Assembly: GCA_029194725.1 (NCBI GenBank)
Contig: JARFXQ010000009.1
Span: 83,000 to 146,999, forward strand
Length of the DNA stretch: 64,000 nucleotides
Origin: Nitrospira sp.
GTDB taxonomy: Bacteria > Nitrospirota > Nitrospiria > Nitrospirales > Nitrospiraceae
Direction: 5' to 3'
The position numbers and the translations under genes are program-made. The notes below the pieces were generated by a model. That model ran no database searches, was not told where the DNA came from, and saw nothing but the letters and a program-made list of their open reading frames with translations. This document shows, one piece after another, positions 36,849 through 48,892 of this stretch. The first letter of the stretch is position 1, and each line of letters starts with the position of its first letter.

Positions 36849-39800
36849 GTACCGACACCAGCGAGAAGGGTCTTGAAAGCCTCATCGTCACGGCGATGAC
36901 GGGCCAAGCGTCTGGCGAACCGCCACCCCCCGGCGAGAGCATTAGTCTTATCCGGGAACGCTATGGTGGGACCGGATGGATTCCGGGTCAGGCCCAAGAC
37001 TACGACCGCGAGTTCTGCGTAGACCTTCCGCAGCTCAGCGCCTTCCTGCATGCCACCCAGCAGAAAGTTGCCGAAGCGCTTGATCTCACTAACGATAGCC
37101 CGACTCGCCGTAAGTTTCTTGCCAGGCTTCAAGGAGAGATCTCGAAGCGCGGCGTGATCGACGTGCTCCGACATGGCGTGAAGGACGGACCGCACCATGT
37201 CGAACTGTTCTTCGGTACACCCTCGCCCGGCAATGAGAAGGCCGAGGCGCTTTACGCTGCCAATCGCTTCTCTGTCACTCGGCAGCTCCGCTACAGTCGT
37301 GATGAAACCCAGCGTGCGCTCGACCTTGCCCTGTTCCTCAACGGGCTTCCCATCGCCACGTTTGAACTCAAGAACAGCCTGACCAAACAGACGGTGGAAG
37401 ACGCCGTCGAGCAATATAAGCGCGACCGCGACCCGCGAGAGAAGCTCTTCGAGTTTGGACGCTGCATCGTCCACTTCGCTGTGGACGATCATGAAGTGCG
37501 GTTCTGCACGCATCTGAAAGGGAAAAGCTCGTGGTTTCTTCCCTTCAATCAAGGCTGGAATGACGGGGCGGGCAATCCGCCTAATCCTCACGGGATTAAG
37601 ACCGACTACCTGTGGCGGAAGATCCTCACACGTGAAGGGCTGACCGACATTCTTGAGAACTATGCGCAGATCGTCGAAGAGAAGAATGAGAAGACCGGCA
37701 AGAAGAAGGCGCTCCAGATCTGGCCACGCTTTCATCAGCTCGACGTAGTACGCAAGCTTCTTTCCGATGCACGACAGCATGGAGTCGGACGGCGGTATCT
37801 GATCCAGCACTCGGCGGGCAGCGGCAAATCCAATTCCATCGCCTGGTTGGCCCATCAGCTCATCGGCCTACGCAAGGATGACGCCTCGGCGTTCGACTCG
37901 ATCATCGTGGTGACCGACCGGCGCATCCTCGATAAGCAGATCCGGGACGCGATCAAACAGTTTGCCCAGGTGGGGGCGACTATCGGGCACGCTGAGCACT
38001 CGGGAGACCTGCGGAAGTTCATCGGTGAGGGGAAGAAGATCATCATCTCTACGGTCCAAAAGTTTCCGTTCATCTTGGATGAGATCGGCAGCGAGCAACG
38101 TGGAAAGAAGTTCGCGATCGTCATCGATGAAGCGCATTCAAGTCAGGGCGGGCGGACCTCGGCGGCGCTCAGCATGGCGCTTTCTACCGCCGGTGCCGAG
38201 GATGAGGACGAGACCACAGAGGATAAGATCAACCGGATCATGGAGGCTAAGAAGCTCTTGCCCAACGCCAGCTACTTCGCCTTTACCGCGACGCCCAAGA
38301 ACAAGACGCTTGAGATCTTCGGTGAGGCCTTGTCGCCTGATGTCGAAGGGAAGGTGCGTCACCGTCCTTTCCACAGCTATACGATGAAGCAAGCAATCCA
38401 GGAAGGCTTCATTCTCGATGTACTGAAGCACTACACCCCGGTAGAGAGCTTCTACAAGCTTGTAAAGAAGATCGAGGGAGATCCGGAGTTCGACACCAAG
38501 CGGGCCAGGAAAAAGCTTCGACGGTATGTGGAAAGTCATGACCATGCCATCCGCCTCAAGGCCGAGATTATGGTGGACCATTTTCATGAGCAGGTGTTGG
38601 CGCTGAATAAGATCAGCGGGCAGGCCAGGGCGATGGTGGTGACGAGTGGGATCGAGCGGGCCATCCAGTACTATCACGCCTTTCGCGATTATCTGGCTGA
38701 GCGAAAGAGTCCTTACAAACCCATTGTCGCCTTTTCGGGCGAGCATGAATACGGCGGCGGGAAGGTGACCGAGGCTTCTTTGAACGGCTTCCCATCAAGC
38801 CAGATCGCGGACAAGATTCAGGAGGACCCATACCGGTTTTTAATCTGTGCCGACAAGTTCCAAACGGGGTACGACGAACCGCTGCTCCACACGATGTACG
38901 TGGACAAGATCCTCTCCGGGATCACGGCGGTGCAAACGCTCTCCCGCCTCAACCGCGCACATCCACAGAAACATGACGTGTTCGTGCTCGATTTCATGAA
39001 CGACAGTGACACCATCCAAGAGGCGTTCGCGGACTACTACCGTACGACGATCCTTTCTGAAGAGACCGATCCCAATAAGCTCCATGACTTGAAAGCGGCG
39101 CTCGATGGCTATCAAGTCTACGCTCAAACACAAATCGACCAACTTGTGGGGTTGTATCTCGGCGGGGCCGACCGCGACAAGCTTGATCCGATCCTGGATG
39201 CCTCTGTCGCCGGCTATAAGAATCAGCTCGATGAAGATGGCCAGGTGGACTTCAAGGGCAAGGCCAAGGCTTTTTTGCGAGCCTATGGGTTCCTCTCCTC
39301 GATACTGCCCTATACCAACGCGGAGTGGGAAAAGCTGTCGATCTTCCTCAATTTCCTTGTGTCCAAGTTGCCGGCCCCGAAGGAAGAAGATCTCTCCAAA
39401 GGGATCTTGGAAGCCATCGATATGGACAGTTATCGCGTTGAGAAGCAGGCCGTGATGAAGATTCAGTTGCCTGATGACAACGCGGAGATTGAACCCGTTC
39501 CCATGACGGGCGGCGGGAGCAAAGCCGAACCGGAACTTGATCGCCTGTCAAACATTCTCAAGACGTTCAATGATCAATTCGGCAACATTCCCTGGACCGA
39601 CGCCGACCGCGTGCATAGGCTCATCACTGAGGACATCCCAAGTCGTGTTGCCGCTGACAGTGCGTATCAGAATGCGAAGCAGAATTCGGACAAGCAGAAC
39701 GCCCGTATTGAGCACGACAAGGCGCTCGCGCGCGTGATGACCGCTGTGCTGAAGGACGACACGGAGCTATTCAAGCAATTCATGGATAACGAGTCCTTCA

Positions 39801-39901
39801 AACGATGGCTGACGGATACGGTGTTCCGAATTACCTATGACAATCCACCAGGAGCATCGTTAGGGCGCAAGCGCCCGAAAGGGGGCAATTGGGAAAATTG
39901 A
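36845..39901 (+). CDS. hsdR: Type I restriction endonuclease subunit HsdR
   Basis: 1018 residues. The N-terminal nuclease domain has LALFLNGLPIATFELKN (the ExK part of the PD-(D/E)xK site), followed by an SF2 translocase: IQHSAGSGKSNSIAWLAH (Walker A), FAIVIDEAHSSQGG (DEAH box), YFAFTATPKNKTL (motif III), then ICADKFQTGYDEPLLHTMYVDK and LSRLNRAHPQK (motifs V-VI). It cuts DNA at a distance after ATP-driven translocation. The GTG start overlaps the hsdS stop (GTGA). It looks intact, so the system may be active. Confidence 0.95.
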   Translation: MSTDTSEKGLESLIVTAMTGQASGEPPPPGESISLIRERYGGTGWIPGQAQDYDREFCVDLPQLSAFLHATQQKVAEALDLTNDSPTRRKFLARLQGEISKRGVIDVLRHGVKDGPHHVELFFGTPSPGNEKAEALYAANRFSVTRQLRYSRDETQRALDLALFLNGLPIATFELKNSLTKQTVEDAVEQYKRDRDPREKLFEFGRCIVHFAVDDHEVRFCTHLKGKSSWFLPFNQGWNDGAGNPPNPHGIKTDYLWRKILTREGLTDILENYAQIVEEKNEKTGKKKALQIWPRFHQLDVVRKLLSDARQHGVGRRYLIQHSAGSGKSNSIAWLAHQLIGLRKDDASAFDSIIVVTDRRILDKQIRDAIKQFAQVGATIGHAEHSGDLRKFIGEGKKIIISTVQKFPFILDEIGSEQRGKKFAIVIDEAHSSQGGRTSAALSMALSTAGAEDEDETTEDKINRIMEAKKLLPNASYFAFTATPKNKTLEIFGEALSPDVEGKVRHRPFHSYTMKQAIQEGFILDVLKHYTPVESFYKLVKKIEGDPEFDTKRARKKLRRYVESHDHAIRLKAEIMVDHFHEQVLALNKISGQARAMVVTSGIERAIQYYHAFRDYLAERKSPYKPIVAFSGEHEYGGGKVTEASLNGFPSSQIADKIQEDPYRFLICADKFQTGYDEPLLHTMYVDKILSGITAVQTLSRLNRAHPQKHDVFVLDFMNDSDTIQEAFADYYRTTILSEETDPNKLHDLKAALDGYQVYAQTQIDQLVGLYLGGADRDKLDPILDASVAGYKNQLDEDGQVDFKGKAKAFLRAYGFLSSILPYTNAEWEKLSIFLNFLVSKLPAPKEEDLSKGILEAIDMDSYRVEKQAVMKIQLPDDNAEIEPVPMTGGGSKAEPELDRLSNILKTFNDQFGNIPWTDADRVHRLITEDIPSRVAADSAYQNAKQNSDKQNARIEHDKALARVMTAVLKDDTELFKQFMDNESFKRWLTDTVFRITYDNPPGASLGRKRPKGGNWEN

Positions 39902-40115
39902 AATCAGCGTTCCGTTTCTTTCGCTCCGGAAGCAATGACCATTGTTAGGAACCTGTTCTGCCGCGTCACAGTCATCAACCATTACGGCGACGCAGCGATG
40001 AAGACATTCGAAGTCTCATGAGTGACATAGGGCATGTCGTTGAATTACTTTTCGACTTCACAGAGCCACCAAGGATATGATTCGCTCTGTCGCAGACCGA
40101 CAGAGGGGCCTGCGA

Positions 40116-40497
40116 ATGGCGAGACGGTACGGGTTGCGGGATGACCAGTGGGAGAAGATCGAGCCCCTGTTGCCTGGGCGTGAAGCGCAGCGCGATGATG
40201 TAATGCAGGGGGTGCTGGTCGAGATGGTCAAGAAATTCAGACGATGCAGAGTGTTGGCGGAAATCCCTCGCACGACCGCGGGGGCGAGGAAAAACAGAAC
40301 CGGTTGTTTGTAGAACCTGTTCTGTACCGGCATTGTGCGGGGATCCCGTGGCGAAATTTGCCGAGCGGTTCTGGGATTTCCGAATGATCCACACGCGCTG
40401 AAGTCAACGCGCTATCAGGAACCCTCTCTACGACAAACGTATCGCCAACTTCCTCGGTGCCATCTCTTTCGCGTCCGCCATCACCTGGCTTAATTGA
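40116..40497 (+). pseudogene. Eroded IS5-family transposase
   Basis: The start MARRYGLRDDQWEKIEPLLPGREAQ is a typical IS5-type N terminus. Further matches occur in shifted frames: LFVEPVLYRHCAGIPWR (about 40305-40355), RFWDFRMIHTR (about 40368-40400) and the terminal YDKRIANFLGAISFASAITWLN (to TGA 40495-40497). The catalytic middle is missing, so at about 0.38 kb it is less than half a normal gene and has several frameshifts. It differs from the IS5-type copy at 1 kb. Confidence 0.8.
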
Positions 40498-41057
40498 TGA
40501 CACGCCTTAGTGTCGATTACTGACTCTGGAGTCCGCATCATAGTCCTTAGTTGCCAACTCTTTGATTTATGACGATTTCCCACGCTTGATTTGTTCGGGG
40601 CATGTTGAGGCTTAGGACCCATCATAGTTCTTAGTGGCCAACTGTTTGAGGCCCGCTTGGATCCATTTTGAAAGATGAAGATTTCTTCACGCTTTCATCA
40701 TCGATCATTCATTTTCGAGCGGTATGCTTCCTTATGAGTGAAGGGAGGTGAAGGACCTTGACGACTATATTTTTTGCACTCCTCGCGCTGACTGCTGTTT
40801 TTGGCTTTATGTATAAGGCGGTGTTCCTCGACGGTGAAAAGTAGATTGAACGGTTCTCCTCTCACGGCTTGAGCATGGAGACCTCGGACGTTCCCACAGG
40901 CCGAAGGTATCTGTTTCAAGGGGCGTCGTGCCCTCGTCACGTTGTTCACGAGCGGCGGCACGGCGCGGTTTCGTTGTTGCCGGATTAACTCGTAGAGGTA
41001 GAGGAGGAAAAATCTCCGAACCGCTAAGGCTCTGTGAGCGGTCAGGAATTTCCGGTT
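40498..41057. other. Gene-poor stretch with a diverged direct repeat and one possible small ORF
   Basis: No normal gene is present. A 29-bp sequence at 40537-40565 recurs at 40621-40649 with three mismatches, and the bases after each copy remain weakly alike, pointing to an old duplication of about 84 bp. A possible 28-residue membrane peptide follows at 40758. Near the smpB end GAACCG (41018-41023) can pair with CGGTTC (41053-41058), a weak hairpin downstream of smpB. Confidence 0.5.
40758..40844 (+). CDS. Possible 28-residue single-helix membrane peptide
   Basis: TTG start with GGAGGTG seven bases upstream; the peptide TTIFFALLALTAVFGFMYKA is strongly hydrophobic and is followed by VFLDGEK and a stop. 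Length and layout recall small accessory membrane subunits such as KdpF or CydX, but no homology is claimed. The strong ribosome site is the main support. Confidence 0.4.
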   Translation: MTTIFFALLALTAVFGFMYKAVFLDGEK

Positions 41058-41531
41058 CTACTTTCGTTCTTTGATCGCTCGTTCCACTTCGCGACCTGCT
41101 TCTCGAGCCTTGATCGAGTCTCGACGATCATGCTGTTTCTTTCCTTTGGCTAATCCAAGTTCGACCTTGGCCTGGCCTCTTTCTGAAAAGTAGATTCGGA
41201 GGGGGATCAGGGTGAGGCCTTTTTGCTGAGTTTTCCCGAGGAGCTTGTTGATCTCCTTTCGATGAAGGAGCAATTTGCGAGTCCTGATCGGATCATGGTT
41301 CATAATGTTGCCGTGGCTATAGGGGCTGATGTGGCAGTGACGGAGAAAAATCTCCCCGTCTTTGACGTCCGCATAACTGTCTTGTAAGTTCACTCGTCTG
41401 TCCCGCAGTGATTTCACCTCGGTGCCCTTGAGCACAATCCCGGCCTCGAACTTCTCGTCGATAAAATAATCGTGGTAAGCCTTCCGATTGGTCGCCACGA
41501 CTTTCCGATGATCTTCCGTCTCTTTAGCCAT
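41058..41531 (-). CDS. smpB: SmpB, tmRNA-binding protein
   Basis: SmpB carries tmRNA to stalled ribosomes for trans-translation. Characteristic sequence: NRKAYHDYFIDEKFEAGIVLKGTEVKSLRDRRVNLQDSYA, HISPYSHGNIMNHDPIRTRKLLLHRKEI and the C-terminal basic tail GLAKGKKQHDRRDSIKAREAGREVERAIK. 157 residues is normal. It is divergent from dciA with a 52-bp gap. No tmRNA was seen nearby. Confidence 0.96.
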   Translation of the reverse strand: MAKETEDHRKVVATNRKAYHDYFIDEKFEAGIVLKGTEVKSLRDRRVNLQDSYADVKDGEIFLRHCHISPYSHGNIMNHDPIRTRKLLLHRKEINKLLGKTQQKGLTLIPLRIYFSERGQAKVELGLAKGKKQHDRRDSIKAREAGREVERAIKERK

Positions 41532-41583
41532 AATCCGAAACCGACACCTTGATCTATTTCTCCCCTACCGCCTATGATGCCAC

Positions 41584-42087
41584 ATGACCGGCCCAGGTAC
41601 TCTTGATTCCTTCGGCAGCATCCTCTCAGGGCTGTCCAGCCGGCTCGGTCTCGAATCGAGACTAGTGGAACTTCGTTTACAGCGTCGTTGGTGGAACATC
41701 GTGGGAGAGCCCATGGCTTCCCACACCTGGCCGGCTCAGATTCGCTTCAAGAAGCTTTACCTCATCGTTAGGAATTCCGTCTGGCTCCAGCAGTTGACGT
41801 TCCTCAAACCAGTACTCTTAGCCAAGCTGCAGGCAGAGTCAGGAACAGGGTCTATCACAGACATTGCCTTTCGCGTCGGCGAGATTCCCGGTGAAACGGA
41901 GGCTACCTCTGCAAGTCTTGCCACCGACATCGAGTCCACTCAGTCCGACCAAACTTGGGATGAGTTGGTATCGCTTACCACCATGGTTCAAGATCCGGCG
42001 ATCCGTGAGCGGCTTAGAGAGGTGATATCGAGATACCCTGCTCAGGCTCCGCGTCGACCGGCAAAGGGGCCGTCACAAGTCCCTTGA
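41584..42087 (+). CDS. DciA-like (DUF721) helicase-loader-family protein
   Basis: The N-terminal half fits DUF721/DciA: WWNIVGEPMASHTWPAQIRFKKLYLIVRNSVWLQQLTFLKPVLLAKL. DciA is the ancestral loader of the DnaB replicative helicase in bacteria without DnaC or DnaI. Its place near gyrA-gyrB-dnaN-dnaA agrees with a replication role. The remaining 70 residues are disordered in look. The 3' end overlaps the convergent gene by 74 bp. Confidence 0.78.
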   Translation: MTGPGTLDSFGSILSGLSSRLGLESRLVELRLQRRWWNIVGEPMASHTWPAQIRFKKLYLIVRNSVWLQQLTFLKPVLLAKLQAESGTGSITDIAFRVGEIPGETEATSASLATDIESTQSDQTWDELVSLTTMVQDPAIRERLREVISRYPAQAPRRPAKGPSQVP

Positions 42088-42601
42088 AGAGGATCCGTGT
42101 GTCGCTGGTGACCTGACCATTCTTGAGGATAGGACCGATTCCTCCTTCTTCATTCTGATCCTGGAGTCGATAGTATCCACGCATCGATCTTTCATAGTCG
42201 TGAACGACCGCCGCGTCTCCGCCCAGATACTTCGCCAGGACTTCTGGATCAGTCCGCCTGTGGTCATCGAACACATAAATCACGATGTGTCTATAACGTC
42301 CTTCCGGATCGCCCGGAGTTGTCGGGTAGATCTTCATCGGACCGAAATCGCGCGTCTTATGGCCGATCTTTTGAAACCGCTTAACCAGTTTTTCGACCTC
42401 GTCATCCTGCGTGCCCGAGGGAACATCCGTCGCCACGAGATAGCTGGACTGAGAACCGATTGTATAGGGAGGAATCGAGCGATCGGGGCGACTGAGATAC
42501 ATCCCTCCCCAGATCAAGGCGAAGGACCCCACGAAGACCGCGAGCGCAAATTTGACGACGATATCCAGTGGCTTCTTCGCATTTGGATCGGCGGGAGGCA
42601 T
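42014..42601 (-). CDS. Unknown protein with one N-terminal membrane helix
   Basis: After MPPADPNAKKPLDIVV a single membrane segment (FALAVFVGSFALIWGGMYL) leads into about 150 soluble residues (YVFDDHRRTDPEVLAKYLGGDAAVVHDYERSMRGYYRLQ…). No family recognised. It follows gyrA on the same strand. The ATG at 42601 is chosen for the clean membrane-protein terminus; an ATG at 42625 adds eight residues. The 3' end lies antisense to the last 74 bp of the DciA-like gene. Confidence 0.65.
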   Translation of the reverse strand: MPPADPNAKKPLDIVVKFALAVFVGSFALIWGGMYLSRPDRSIPPYTIGSQSSYLVATDVPSGTQDDEVEKLVKRFQKIGHKTRDFGPMKIYPTTPGDPEGRYRHIVIYVFDDHRRTDPEVLAKYLGGDAAVVHDYERSMRGYYRLQDQNEEGGIGPILKNGQVTSDTRILFKGLVTAPLPVDAEPEQGISISPL

Positions 42602-42645
42602 GGAAAAGAATACCTGCTCCTGCATTGAACGACTGCCCGGCCGGC

Positions 42646-45123
42646 TTAGCTTTCGGGGGAGTCCTCCGCGGCGGTCTCTTCTCGTTCGACCGCTTCGGCC
42701 AGTCGGGCGACACCTACGACTCGATCTCCCTCCTCATCGAGGTCAAGAATGCGAACCCCTTGAGTATTCCGACCGATTTCGCGAATGTCGTCCACCTTGC
42801 AACGAAGCACTTTGCCTTGCGCGGCGATCAACATAATTTCGTCGCCGTCTCGTACTTGCAGAAATCCGACGGCCGGTCCGTTTCGCTCGGTCGTCTTGAC
42901 GCTGATGATGCCCTTGCCGCCACGGCCCTGAACGCGATATTCGCCAACGGGCGTTCGTTTGCCGTAGCCACCTTCCGTGACGGTCAAGATCGAGGTGGTT
43001 GAATCGGGGGTAATGGTTTCCATGCCGATGACTTCGTTCCCCTCTTCGAGCGTGATCCCTTTCACACCATACGCGGTCCGGCCCATCGGTCGTACTTCGT
43101 CCTCTTTGAACCGGATGGTAATGCCCTGTTTGGTTCCAAGGAGAATCTCGCGCTGCCCATCAGTCAGTTGAACTTCGATGAGTTTATCGCCTGGTTCCAA
43201 CCCCAACGCGATGATACCGCCTTGCCTGGGATTGCTGAACGCGGACAGTTCCGTCTTCTTGATAACGCCCTTCCTGGTCCCCATCACGATATAGCGATCG
43301 TTCCGGAACTCTTCTACCGGCAAGATGGCCGTCACTTTCTCGCTACCGGACAGGGCGAGCAGATTGACAAGGGCTTTGCCTTTCGCTGCGCGACTAGCCT
43401 CTGGAATTTCGTGCACCTTGAGCCAATAGACCTTTCCCGCATCCGTGAAAAAGAGGAGCGAATCATGGGTGGAGGCGGTAAACAGATTTTCGACGAAATC
43501 TTCTTCTTTGATGCCCATCCCGATCTTGCCCTTACCGCCTCGTCGCTGCGCGCGATACAGCGAGACGGCATTTCGCTTGATATACCCGGCATGAGATATC
43601 GTGACGACCACCTCTTCTTCTGCGATAAGATCTTCGAGGCTGATTTCCGCCTCTTCCTTGACGATCTGGGTGCGCCGTTCGTCCTTATAGGCCTCACGTA
43701 TTTCGACCAGCTCGTCTTTGATGATGGTCCTGACCAGCGCCTCGCTCGCAAGCACCGACTTGAGATATTCGATCTGCTTCAGCACCTCCTGATATTCTTC
43801 GACGAGCTTGGTCCGCTCGAGCTGTGTCAGCCGCTGGAGCCGCATCTCGAGGATCGCGGTGGCTTGGATTTCGGTGAGGTTGAACTGCTGCATCAGTCCG
43901 CCCCGGGCTTCCTCGGGCGATTGGGACCGTCTAATAAGTCCGATGACGGCGTCGAGATGGTCGAGTGCGATCTTAAGCCCTTCCAGAATGTGGGCCCGTT
44001 CTTCGGCTTTTCGTAGCTCGAACGCCGTCCGCCTCACCACGACTTCGCGACGATGCTCGAGGAAGTGACTCAAAATTTGCTTCAAGTTCAGGATTTCTGG
44101 ACGATTGTTGACCAACGCGAGCATGATGACGCCGAACGTGGCTTCAAGCTGGGTATGCTTATACAGGTTGTTCAACACCACCAAGGGGATTTCACTCCGC
44201 TTCAGCTCGATCACCACCCGCACCCCTTCGCGGTCTGATGACTCATCACGGAGGTCGGAGATCCCCTTGATTCGATCCTCTTGAACCAATTCTGCTATCT
44301 TCTCGATCAACTTCGCCTTGTTGACTTGATAGGGAACCTCTGTGACGATCAGGCGCTCGCGCTCGGTGCGCTGGTCGGTTTCCACGACCACTTTCGCCCG
44401 CAGCGTCAGGAGACCCCGACCGGTCTCGTAGGCCTCCTTAATGCCGCTCATGCCGTAGATGAACCCGGCGGTGGGGAAATCAGGGCCGGGGATCTTCTTC
44501 ATCAGTTGGGGGATTGTGACTTCTGGGTTCTCCAACAACAGAAGTAAGCCATCGATGATCTCAGCGACGTTGTGCGTCGGGATATTGGTTGCGTAGCCGA
44601 CAGCAATACCGCCGGCACCGTTGATGAGCAGATTTGGCACCCTAGTCGGCAGGACCAGGGGTTCTTGTCTTGATTCGTCGTAGTTCGGCCCGAAATCAAC
44701 GGTTTCCTTATCGATATCGGCCAACATCTCTTCAGCCAGTTTCGTCATGCGGGCTTCGGTGTAGCGCTCGGCGGCCGGCGGGTCGCCGTCCATCGAGCCG
44801 TAATTGCCCTGACCGTCGATAAGCGGATAGCGCATGTTGAAGTCTTGGGCCATCCGGACGAGCGCATCGTAGATGGGCATGTTCCCATGTGGATGATAGT
44901 TCCCCATGACTTCGCCGACAATCTTGGCGGACTTTCTGTAGGCTCGGTTGGAGGCGAGACTCATTTCATTCATGCCGAACAAGATGCGGCGATGAACCGG
45001 TTTGAGCCCGTCGCGCACATCGGGCAGTGCGCGCCCCACGATCACGCTCATGGCGTAGCTCAAGTACGACGAGCGCATCTCGTCTTCGATATCGATATGT
45101 TCTAAACGTTCATCGGGGGGCAT
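42646..45123 (-). CDS. gyrA: DNA gyrase subunit A
   Basis: Breakage-reunion subunit: [29 protein letters not shown], the catalytic Tyr in [10 protein letters not shown], and the six-blade C-terminal domain with the gyrase box QRRGGKG, which identifies gyrase rather than topoisomerase IV. 825 residues is normal. The quinolone region reads [18 protein letters not shown], so the site equivalent to E. coli Ser83 is Met and Ala84 is Pro. It starts 50 bp after the gyrB stop with GAGGGAAG before the ATG. Confidence 0.97.
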   Translation of the reverse strand: MPPDERLEHIDIEDEMRSSYLSYAMSVIVGRALPDVRDGLKPVHRRILFGMNEMSLASNRAYRKSAKIVGEVMGNYHPHGNMPIYDALVRMAQDFNMRYPLIDGQGNYGSMDGDPPAAERYTEARMTKLAEEMLADIDKETVDFGPNYDESRQEPLVLPTRVPNLLINGAGGIAVGYATNIPTHNVAEIIDGLLLLLENPEVTIPQLMKKIPGPDFPTAGFIYGMSGIKEAYETGRGLLTLRAKVVVETDQRTERERLIVTEVPYQVNKAKLIEKIAELVQEDRIKGISDLRDESSDREGVRVVIELKRSEIPLVVLNNLYKHTQLEATFGVIMLALVNNRPEILNLKQILSHFLEHRREVVVRRTAFELRKAEERAHILEGLKIALDHLDAVIGLIRRSQSPEEARGGLMQQFNLTEIQATAILEMRLQRLTQLERTKLVEEYQEVLKQIEYLKSVLASEALVRTIIKDELVEIREAYKDERRTQIVKEEAEISLEDLIAEEEVVVTISHAGYIKRNAVSLYRAQRRGGKGKIGMGIKEEDFVENLFTASTHDSLLFFTDAGKVYWLKVHEIPEASRAAKGKALVNLLALSGSEKVTAILPVEEFRNDRYIVMGTRKGVIKKTELSAFSNPRQGGIIALGLEPGDKLIEVQLTDGQREILLGTKQGITIRFKEDEVRPMGRTAYGVKGITLEEGNEVIGMETITPDSTTSILTVTEGGYGKRTPVGEYRVQGRGGKGIISVKTTERNGPAVGFLQVRDGDEIMLIAAQGKVLRCKVDDIREIGRNTQGVRILDLDEEGDRVVGVARLAEAVEREETAAEDSPES

Positions 45124-45173
45124 TCTTCCCTCGGATGCTGAACCTGATCACCGGCTTCGGTCTCGCCGACTAC

Positions 45174-47654
<2,481 letters not shown>

Positions 47655-47744
47655 TCAATCGTCATACGGTCACATGACTCATCGGCCGTAAGGTGAAAAC
47701 AGAGTGCTCGATGTCCATATTGGGTGGCCGCCCATCGGAGTCAT

Positions 47745-48872
47745 TCAGATCTTGACCGGCATCACCACACACTTGAACCCCGGGTTGTCCGGTTCCTGGA
47801 TCAGACAGGGACTCAAAGGGGTTTCCATCTGGAGAGAGATGGTTTCCCCGTCCATCACACTGAAGACATCCAAAAGATAGCGGGCGTTAAACCCCGTGCT
47901 GAGTGAATCCCCCTCGTACTGAACAGGCAAATCTTCTGAGGCTTCCCCGTAGTCCGGACTGCTGGTAAACAGAGTCATCGTGCCGGACGCGAAGGAAACC
48001 TTCACCGCGCTGGCCTTATCCTTCGATAAGACCGAGACTCGCCGCAGCGCGCTTTCCAGTTCAGTCCGGTTCACACTGATCTTCCTGCCGCTCTCTTTAG
48101 GGATGACCTGTTGGTAGTTGGGATAGTTGCCTTCCATCAACCGCGACGTGAGGAGGAGGCCGCTCTTTCGAAAAATCATGAGGTTCTTCGTAAAACCGAT
48201 CAGTGGTTCGCTGTCTCCTCCCTCTTCCAAGAGATGCCGGATTTCGTGGGCGGCCTTCTTCGGAATAATCGCCTTGATTTCCTGCGGGACGCCTTTCGTG
48301 TCGGCCTTTCCCACTTCCTGTTCCGAAACGGCGAGCCGGTGACCGTCCGTGCCCACCAGGCGAAGGGATGTCTTTCTATCGGTGGCGACAAGGGTGACGA
48401 GGAGCCCGTTCAAGATATACCGAGCATCATTATCTCCTGCGGCAAAGAGTGTCTTTCGGATCAATTCAAGAAGGCCGTCTCCAGAAAGCGGCGTCAATCC
48501 CTCGCGGTCGATCGTCGGCAGCGCCGGGTACTCCGTACTGGGCAATCCCACGACTTTGAATTGGCTCTTCCCCGCCTGAATGGTGGTCCAGTTGTTGTCA
48601 TTGGACGTGAGCTCGACTTCACCGGGTGGCACTTCCTTGACGATTTCGAACAGTTTTCGGGCCGAAATCGTGACCCCTCCTGTTTCAACGACGGTCGCCT
48701 TGTACAGGCCTCGCACTCCGAGCTCAAGGTCGGTCGCGACGATTTCTATCCCATCGTGTTTTGCGTCAAAGAGGATGTTCGATAGAATAGGCATCGTGTT
48801 CCGTTTCTCCACGACGCCTTGAACCCGTTGAAGCCCGGTCAGCAATTCATCCCGCCCTATCCGTACCTTCAT
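47745..48872 (-). CDS. dnaN: DNA polymerase III beta sliding clamp
   Basis: 375-residue clamp. The N-terminal VRIGRDELLTGLQRVQGVVEKRNTMPILSNIL and later YILNGLLVTL…LRLVGTDGHRLAVSE are typical, as is the terminal DNPGFKCVVMPVKI (the end of the hydrophobic-groove domain that binds client peptides). Twenty bases after the dnaA stop, so dnaA-dnaN form the usual operon. Confidence 0.97.
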   Translation of the reverse strand: MKVRIGRDELLTGLQRVQGVVEKRNTMPILSNILFDAKHDGIEIVATDLELGVRGLYKATVVETGGVTISARKLFEIVKEVPPGEVELTSNDNNWTTIQAGKSQFKVVGLPSTEYPALPTIDREGLTPLSGDGLLELIRKTLFAAGDNDARYILNGLLVTLVATDRKTSLRLVGTDGHRLAVSEQEVGKADTKGVPQEIKAIIPKKAAHEIRHLLEEGGDSEPLIGFTKNLMIFRKSGLLLTSRLMEGNYPNYQQVIPKESGRKISVNRTELESALRRVSVLSKDKASAVKVSFASGTMTLFTSSPDYGEASEDLPVQYEGDSLSTGFNARYLLDVFSVMDGETISLQMETPLSPCLIQEPDNPGFKCVVMPVKI

Positions 48873-48892
48873 GAAAACATTCTCCCCGATTC

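Noticed and set aside
36590..37855. 421-codon open frame antisense to hsdS/hsdR
   Set aside because: Both strands cannot be coding at conserved hsdS and hsdR motifs; the minus-strand product has no recognisable feature.
40537..40649. Two 29-bp repeats as a minimal CRISPR
   Set aside because: Only two diverged copies, no cas genes, and flanking sequence is also weakly repeated, indicating an old tandem duplication.
43168..44016. 282-codon open frame antisense to gyrA
   Set aside because: Lies wholly opposite a highly conserved gyrA reading frame; no ribosome site or family likeness. It reflects codon bias.
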